Below the pieces are notes generated by a model. It saw only the letters and a list, made by a program, of their open reading frames with translations. It ran no database searches and had not been told where the DNA came from. The translations under genes were made by a program, and so were the position numbers. From an uncultured Lachnospiraceae bacterium (lineage in GTDB: Bacteria > Bacillota_A > Clostridia > Lachnospirales > Lachnospiraceae): DNA of 19,639 nucleotides. The stretch is from assembly GCA_949957035.1 (NCBI GenBank), contig CATLIP010000005.1:1-19639 (forward strand), written 5' to 3'. Shown here piece by piece: positions 14,519 to 19,639 of this stretch. Position 1 is the stretch's first letter. Each line of letters starts with the position of its first letter.

Positions 14519-14728
14519 CTAAACCATAATCTTATTGGCAATTCCCTTACTTACAGCAACTCGGGAATCTTTCACCTGAACAATAACATTTCCACAGTTA
14601 CTCGATACAAGCTTAACTGTCTCTCCCACGGTGAAACCCAGATTCTCCAAGAATCGTCTCGACTCGTCCTTCCCGCCAATTCTCTTAATTGCGGCGTCCT
14701 CACCGAATTTCAACATCGTAAGCGGCAT
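14519..14728 (-). CDS. feoA: FeoA-family protein (first of two)
   Basis: A 69-residue SH3-like protein beginning MPLTMLKFGEDAAIKRIGG, with the FeoA helix (ESRRFLENLGFTVGETVKLV) and ending KGIANKIMV. It differs clearly from the second FeoA, including a Cys (SSNCGNVIV) and lack of the PLGDP turn, so the pair is diverged rather than a recent duplication. AGGAGG followed by GATTAGGT places the start at 14728. A GTG at 14746 that would add six residues lies inside the ribosome binding site region and overlaps the Fur-like stop; it is less likely. Two FeoA proteins in one operon are common in clostridia and may act as a heteromer on FeoB. Confidence 0.92.
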   Translation of the reverse strand: MPLTMLKFGEDAAIKRIGGKDESRRFLENLGFTVGETVKLVSSNCGNVIVQVKDSRVAVSKGIANKIMV

Positions 14729-14742
14729 ACCTAATCCCTCCT

Positions 14743-14985
14743 TCACAGGCGCACAACCATTTCCTTATGTATCACTTCCATATCCTCTAACAACTGCACC
14801 ATCCGGTAGACTGTGGCCATTCCTACCTTCCGCTCCTTTTCTCTTGCGGCATAATAAATCTCTTTACAGGAAGAATATTCATTTTCCAGAATTATCTGAA
14901 TTAACAGCTTCCTTTGTGCTGTGATTCTGTGTCCATTTTCCTTTAATTGCTTGATTACGGCCATAATTTTTTCTTCCTGACTCAT
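14743..14985 (-). CDS. Short Fur-family protein with only the winged-helix DNA-binding domain
   Basis: An 80-residue protein with the Fur N-terminal domain: ENGHRITAQRKLLIQIILE, then the recognition helix region VGMATVYRMVQLLEDMEVIHK. The usual C-terminal dimerisation and metal-binding half (about 60 residues, with its HHDH-type and CxxC motifs) is absent. The stop at 14743 lies directly in front of the feoA ribosome binding site, so no downstream remnant can exist and the short form is how the gene is built. GAGG stands about seven bases before the ATG at 14985. It is the first gene of the feo operon, under two Fur-box-like palindromes. It could bind DNA as a weak repressor or co-regulator, or compete with full Fur. 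A frameshifted full Fur is excluded by the tight junction. Confidence 0.84.
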   Translation of the reverse strand: MSQEEKIMAVIKQLKENGHRITAQRKLLIQIILENEYSSCKEIYYAAREKERKVGMATVYRMVQLLEDMEVIHKEMVVRL

Positions 14986-15001
14986 ATCTTACCTCATCAT
15001 G

Positions 15002-15020
15002 AATGATATTGATTATCATT
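15002..15020. promoter_or_regulatory. Fur-box-like palindrome downstream of the feo promoter
   Basis: The 19-bp site AATGATATTGATTATCATT reads as TGATATT-G-ATTATCA, a near-perfect 7-1-7 Fur box with one mismatch between arms. It begins right after the expected transcription start (about 15022) and would block initiation or early elongation. Confidence 0.75.
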
Positions 15021-15029
15021 TACAATGGT

Positions 15030-15058
15030 ATTGTATTCCAAATGAAATTGATTGTCAA
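15030..15058 (-). promoter_or_regulatory. Promoter of the feo operon with an overlapping second Fur-like box
   Basis: TTGACA (15053-15058), a 17-base spacer and TACAAT (15030-15035) form a consensus sigma-A promoter. A second 7-1-7 palindrome, TGAAATT-G-ATTGTCA (15043-15057), covers the -35 and half the spacer. With the downstream box this gives a two-site, iron-repressible promoter; which of full-length Fur or the short Fur binds is not known. Confidence 0.75.
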
Positions 15059-15103
15059 TAACGTTATTGACTCATTTTTCTCAATAAAGAAAATAAGCGA
15101 CAG

Positions 15104-15146
15104 AAAAAAGGAGCAGCATCTCCTATCGGAAATTCACTGCTCCCTT
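15104..15146 (-). terminator. Intrinsic terminator after rpoC
   Basis: GGAGCAG and CTGCTCC form a 7-bp stem that extends by further A-T/G-U pairs (CCCTT side with AAGG), and six T residues follow at 15104-15109 on the minus strand. The loop contains a small TCC/GGA stem of its own. It separates the RNA polymerase operon from the iron operon. Confidence 0.85.
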
Positions 15147-15159
15147 AAAACTCACTTTA

Positions 15160-18100
15160 TTATTCTTCCACCAGCTCCACAAACTCCTGTTCTTCTGTTT
15201 CGAAGTCTGCGTCGTCCTCTGATCCATCTCCGTCTTCGTATCCAAGCCCGGACATATCCTCCAGCTCATCTACATCCGTCTCTTCGTCTTCCGCAAAATC
15301 ATCCTGCAATCCTGCCTCTTCATCCAGCACCAATTCATCCTCTAACTCCCTGTCACTGTCCAGCTTGATATCCCGGTATTTTCTCATACCCGTACCGGCA
15401 GGAATATGCTTACCGATAATGACATTCTCCTTCAGACCGATCAATGGGTCTACCTTACCCTTGATTGCCGCTTCAGTCAGAACCTTCGTCGTCTCCTGGA
15501 AGGAGGCCGCAGACAGGAAGGAATTCGTTGCAAGAGACGCCTTGGTAATACCAAGCATAATCTGCTCACCCAGAGCCGGCACAAGGTCGTCACGCTCTAA
15601 TGCCGCGTTCACATCCTCGAACTCCAGTCTGTCTACATTCGTACCCGGCAAAAATTCACTATCTCCGGCTTCCTCTACACGAACCTTTTTGAGCATCTGA
15701 CGCACAATGACCTCAATATGCTTATCATTAATATCAACACCCTGCAGACGGTATACCCTCTGTACTTCCTGTATCATATAATCCTGTACTGCACGCAGTC
15801 CCTTAATTCTAAGAATATCATGAGGATTCACACTACCTTCTGTCAGCTCGTCTCCCGCCTCTAATACCGCGCCGTCCTGAACCTTGATTCTGGAACCATA
15901 GGGAATCAGATAAGCCTTTGACTCACCCGTCTCATTATTGGTAACGATAATCTCACGCTTCTTCTTGGTATCATGGATATTGGCTATTCCGGCAAACTCC
16001 GTAATAATCGCAAGTCCCTTAGGCTTTCTCGCCTCAAAAAGCTCCTCGACACGAGGAAGACCCTGTGTGATATCGTCGCCCGCAACACCGCCGGTATGGA
16101 AGGTACGCATAGTAAGCTGCGTACCAGGTTCACCGATAGACTGCGCCGCAATAATACCTACAGCTTCACCAACCTGTACCGGCTCTCCGGTCGCCATATT
16201 CGCACCGTAACACTTCGCGCAGACGCCGTTGTGGGACTTACAGGTCAGGATTGTACGAATCTTCACCTGTTTCAACGTCTCACCGTTCTCATCCACACCC
16301 TTCTTCATAATCAGTTCCGCCCGTTTCGGCGTTACCATATGATTGGCTTTTACAAGGATATTACCGTCCTTATCCACGATATTTTCACACAGATAACGTC
16401 CCGTAATACGCTCCTGCAGACTCTCAATCTCTTCATTGCCGTCCTCGAACGCCTTCACATACATACCCGGAATCTCTTCGCCCTTCTCCATACAGTCTAC
16501 CTCATGGATGATTAATTCCTGAGATACGTCCACCAGACGTCTGGTCAGGTATCCTGAATCGGCGGTACGAAGAGCGGTATCCGACAGACCTTTACGCGCT
16601 CCATGCGCAGACATAAAATACTCCAGTACATCCAGACCTTCACGGAAATTGGACTTGATTGGCAGCTCGATTGTACGTCCCGTCGTATCCGCCATCAATC
16701 CACGCATACCTGCAAGCTGTTTAATCTGCTTATCAGAACCACGGGCGCCGGAATCTGCCATCATGAAAATGTTATTATATTTGTCCAGCCCGGAAAGCAG
16801 CGCTTCTGTCAATGCATCATCCGTCGCCTTCCAAGTCTCTACAACCTCTTTATAACGCTCTTCTTCCGTAATCAGACCACGCTTAAAGTTCTTGGTAATC
16901 TTATCCACCGTATCCTGCGCCTGCCGAATCATCTCCGGCTTCTGGGGCGGTACAGTCATATCGGAAATGGATACGGTCATGGCTGCTCTTGTTGAATACT
17001 TATATCCAATAGACTTAACCGCATCCAATACCTCAGCCGTAGCCGTTGAGCCATGGGTATTGATAACCTTCTCAAGTATCTGCTTCAACTGCTTCTTTCC
17101 AACGTGGAAATCCACCTCCAGACGCAGCTCATTGCCTTCTGCCTCGCGGTCTACGAATCCAAGGTCCTGCGGAATAATCTCGTTAAACAGGAACCGTCCA
17201 AGAGTAGACTCAATATTGCCGGACTTCACATTCCCATCAGGCAGCGTCTTCTTTACGCGCACCTTGATACGGGAATGGAGTGTAATCGCATCATTCTCAT
17301 AGGCAAGGATTGCCTCATTGACATTCTTAAAGAACTTGCCTTCTCCCTTAGCTCCCGGTCTTTCCTGTGTCAGGTAATAGATACCCAGCACCATATCCTG
17401 AGACGGCACCGCAACCGGTCCGCCGTCAGACGGCTTCAGCAGGTTGTTAGGCGACAGCAGAAGGAATCGGCACTCTGCCTGGGCCTCCACAGACAGCGGC
17501 AAATGCACTGCCATCTGGTCGCCGTCGAAGTCGGCGTTGTAAGCCGTACATACCAACGGGTGGAGCTTGATGGCCTTACCTTCTACCAGAATCGGCTCAA
17601 AAGCCTGGATACCAAGTCTGTGAAGCGTAGGGGCGCGGTTCAGCATAACCGGATGCTCCTTAATCACGTCTTCAAGTACGTCCCATACCTCAGGCTGCAC
17701 TCTCTCAACCATCTTCTTCGCATTCTTAATGTTATGGGCAGTCCCGTTCTGCACCAGTTCCTTCATTACAAAAGGCTTGAACAGCTCGATTGCCATCTCT
17801 TTGGGCAGACCGCACTGGTAAATCTTAAGCTCCGGTCCAACCACGATAACGGAACGTCCCGAGTAATCTACACGCTTACCAAGCAGGTTCTGACGGAAAC
17901 GCCCGGACTTTCCCTTAAGCATATCCGACAGGGACTTAAGAGCCCTGTTGCCCGGTCCTGTTACCGGACGGCCTCGGCGTCCGTTGTCGATCAACGCATC
18001 CACAGCCTCCTGTAACATTCTCTTCTCATTCCTGACAATAATATCCGGCGCGCCCAGCTCCAGCAGACGTTTCAGACGGTTATTACGATTAATAATTCTT

Positions 18101-18900
18101 CGGTACAGATCATTTAAATCCGACGTTGCGAAACGTCCTCCGTCCAACTGTACCATGGGGCGAAGATCCGGCGGGATGACCGGGATTGCCGTCATAATCA
18201 TCCATTCCGGTTTATTTCCTGACTCGCGGAAAGCCTCCACGACCTCCAGACGCTTTACAATCCTTGCACGCTTCTGTCCGGTCGCCCCTTTTAAGCCTTC
18301 CTGCAGTTCCTCATAGTCTTTATCTAAATCAATAGACTGCAAAAGCTCCTGGATAGATTCTGCACCCATGCCCACGCGGAAAGCAGAACCCCACTTCTCT
18401 CTTGCCTCCTGATACTCTTGTTCTGACAATACCTGCTTATACTGCAGGTCGCTGTCCCCTCTGTCCAGCACAATATAAGACGCAAAATACAGCACCTTCT
18501 CAAGCGTCCTTGGGGACAGATCCAGAATCAGTCCCATCCGGCTGGGAATGCCTTTAAAATACCAGATATGAGACACAGGAGCCGCCAGAGCAATATGCCC
18601 CATACGCTCGCGGCGCACGCTCGACTTTGTAACCTCCACACCGCATCGGTCGCAGACAACACCCTTGTAGCGAATCTTTTTGTATTTACCGCAATGGCAC
18701 TCCCAGTCCTTGCTGGGACCAAAGATCCTCTCACAGAATAGTCCGTCCTTCTCCGGCTTCAGCGTACGGTAATTGATTGTCTCCGGCTTTGTCACCTCTC
18801 CTCTGGACCATTCCAGAATCTTATCCGGCGACGCCAGACCAATCTTGATAGCATCAAAAGTCATTGGCTGATACGCTTGTTCCTTATTGTTTTCCGGCAT
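15160..18900 (-). CDS. rpoC: RNA polymerase subunit beta'
   Basis: A complete 1246-residue beta' subunit. Visible are the N-terminal zinc site (Cys68, Cys70, Cys83, Cys86), the catalytic NADFDGD loop that holds the active-site magnesium (about residues 455-461), and the second zinc site with [11 protein letters not shown] (about 884-894) and an earlier Cys in RYLCENI. The C terminus ends in an acidic tail of about 60 residues rich in Asp and Glu, longer than in Bacillus or Escherichia. AGGAAGGGG stands about seven bases before the ATG at 18900, and rpoB ends 14 bases upstream. It is transcribed with rpoB, and a strong terminator follows. Confidence 0.98.
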   Translation of the reverse strand: MPENNKEQAYQPMTFDAIKIGLASPDKILEWSRGEVTKPETINYRTLKPEKDGLFCERIFGPSKDWECHCGKYKKIRYKGVVCDRCGVEVTKSSVRRERMGHIALAAPVSHIWYFKGIPSRMGLILDLSPRTLEKVLYFASYIVLDRGDSDLQYKQVLSEQEYQEAREKWGSAFRVGMGAESIQELLQSIDLDKDYEELQEGLKGATGQKRARIVKRLEVVEAFRESGNKPEWMIMTAIPVIPPDLRPMVQLDGGRFATSDLNDLYRRIINRNNRLKRLLELGAPDIIVRNEKRMLQEAVDALIDNGRRGRPVTGPGNRALKSLSDMLKGKSGRFRQNLLGKRVDYSGRSVIVVGPELKIYQCGLPKEMAIELFKPFVMKELVQNGTAHNIKNAKKMVERVQPEVWDVLEDVIKEHPVMLNRAPTLHRLGIQAFEPILVEGKAIKLHPLVCTAYNADFDGDQMAVHLPLSVEAQAECRFLLLSPNNLLKPSDGGPVAVPSQDMVLGIYYLTQERPGAKGEGKFFKNVNEAILAYENDAITLHSRIKVRVKKTLPDGNVKSGNIESTLGRFLFNEIIPQDLGFVDREAEGNELRLEVDFHVGKKQLKQILEKVINTHGSTATAEVLDAVKSIGYKYSTRAAMTVSISDMTVPPQKPEMIRQAQDTVDKITKNFKRGLITEEERYKEVVETWKATDDALTEALLSGLDKYNNIFMMADSGARGSDKQIKQLAGMRGLMADTTGRTIELPIKSNFREGLDVLEYFMSAHGARKGLSDTALRTADSGYLTRRLVDVSQELIIHEVDCMEKGEEIPGMYVKAFEDGNEEIESLQERITGRYLCENIVDKDGNILVKANHMVTPKRAELIMKKGVDENGETLKQVKIRTILTCKSHNGVCAKCYGANMATGEPVQVGEAVGIIAAQSIGEPGTQLTMRTFHTGGVAGDDITQGLPRVEELFEARKPKGLAIITEFAGIANIHDTKKKREIIVTNNETGESKAYLIPYGSRIKVQDGAVLEAGDELTEGSVNPHDILRIKGLRAVQDYMIQEVQRVYRLQGVDINDKHIEVIVRQMLKKVRVEEAGDSEFLPGTNVDRLEFEDVNAALERDDLVPALGEQIMLGITKASLATNSFLSAASFQETTKVLTEAAIKGKVDPLIGLKENVIIGKHIPAGTGMRKYRDIKLDSDRELEDELVLDEEAGLQDDFAEDEETDVDELEDMSGLGYEDGDGSEDDADFETEEQEFVELVEE

Positions 18901-18914
18901 ACTGGCACCCCTTC

Positions 18915-19639
<725 letters not shown>

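Noticed and set aside
14729..14746. GTG start of the first feoA at 14746
   Set aside because: The added codons contain the ribosome binding site AGGAGG itself, so the ATG at 14728 is preferred.
17053..18015. 320-codon plus-strand ORF
   Set aside because: It lies wholly antisense to the conserved core of rpoC, has no recognisable protein features, and is explained as a codon shadow.

Overview
The window reads as a chromosomal segment of a low-to-mid GC Firmicute, most likely a gut Lachnospiraceae (Clostridium cluster XIVa). This is inferred from gene content: a LoaP-type NusG paralogue beside a CpsB/C/D exopolysaccharide module, a FeoA-FeoA-FeoB operon with a small FeoB-associated Cys-rich protein, and long acidic tails on both RpoB and RpoC. 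Genus cannot be fixed from this sequence. Every gene I can support lies on the minus strand, so transcription runs from high to low coordinates.

From the right edge, in order of transcription: the 3' end of rpoB (cut by the window edge), complete rpoC and a strong intrinsic terminator (15104-15146). Next is an iron block driven by a consensus promoter with two Fur-box-like palindromes (15002-15058): an 80-residue Fur-like protein with only the DNA-binding domain, two feoA genes, feoB and a Cys-rich membrane protein. Then come an M24 Xaa-Pro peptidase with two tandem promoters and its own terminator, a 413-bp gene-free stretch rich in small inverted repeats, an 86-residue orphan gene and an HD-domain hydrolase.

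The left half is an exopolysaccharide or capsule regulatory operon: PHP tyrosine phosphatase (cpsB), Wzz-like modulator (cpsC), BY-kinase with a five-fold Tyr-Tyr tail (cpsD), a membrane-anchored Ig-like protein, an LCP-family glycopolymer ligase, an unlisted 41-residue single-pass membrane peptide (4301-4426) and a full-length membrane nucleotide-sugar 4,6-dehydratase. A 105-codon orphan ORF and loaP follow. The operon has two promoters. The distal one would start its RNA exactly at a compact 74-nt structure (9032-9105) that folds on paper as a three-way junction. LoaP presumably lets RNA polymerase read through long polysaccharide genes that would lie beyond the left edge. Between loaP and that edge lies a decayed AAA-ATPase-like/PD-(D/E)XK gene that has lost its 5' end and carries a one-base frameshift in a T run.

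The most interesting items are the structured leader of the polysaccharide operon, the paired hairpins in front of loaP, the one-domain Fur protein coupled to feoA, and the 41-residue peptide coupled to the dehydratase gene. No CRISPR array, tRNA, rRNA or intact mobile element was seen.
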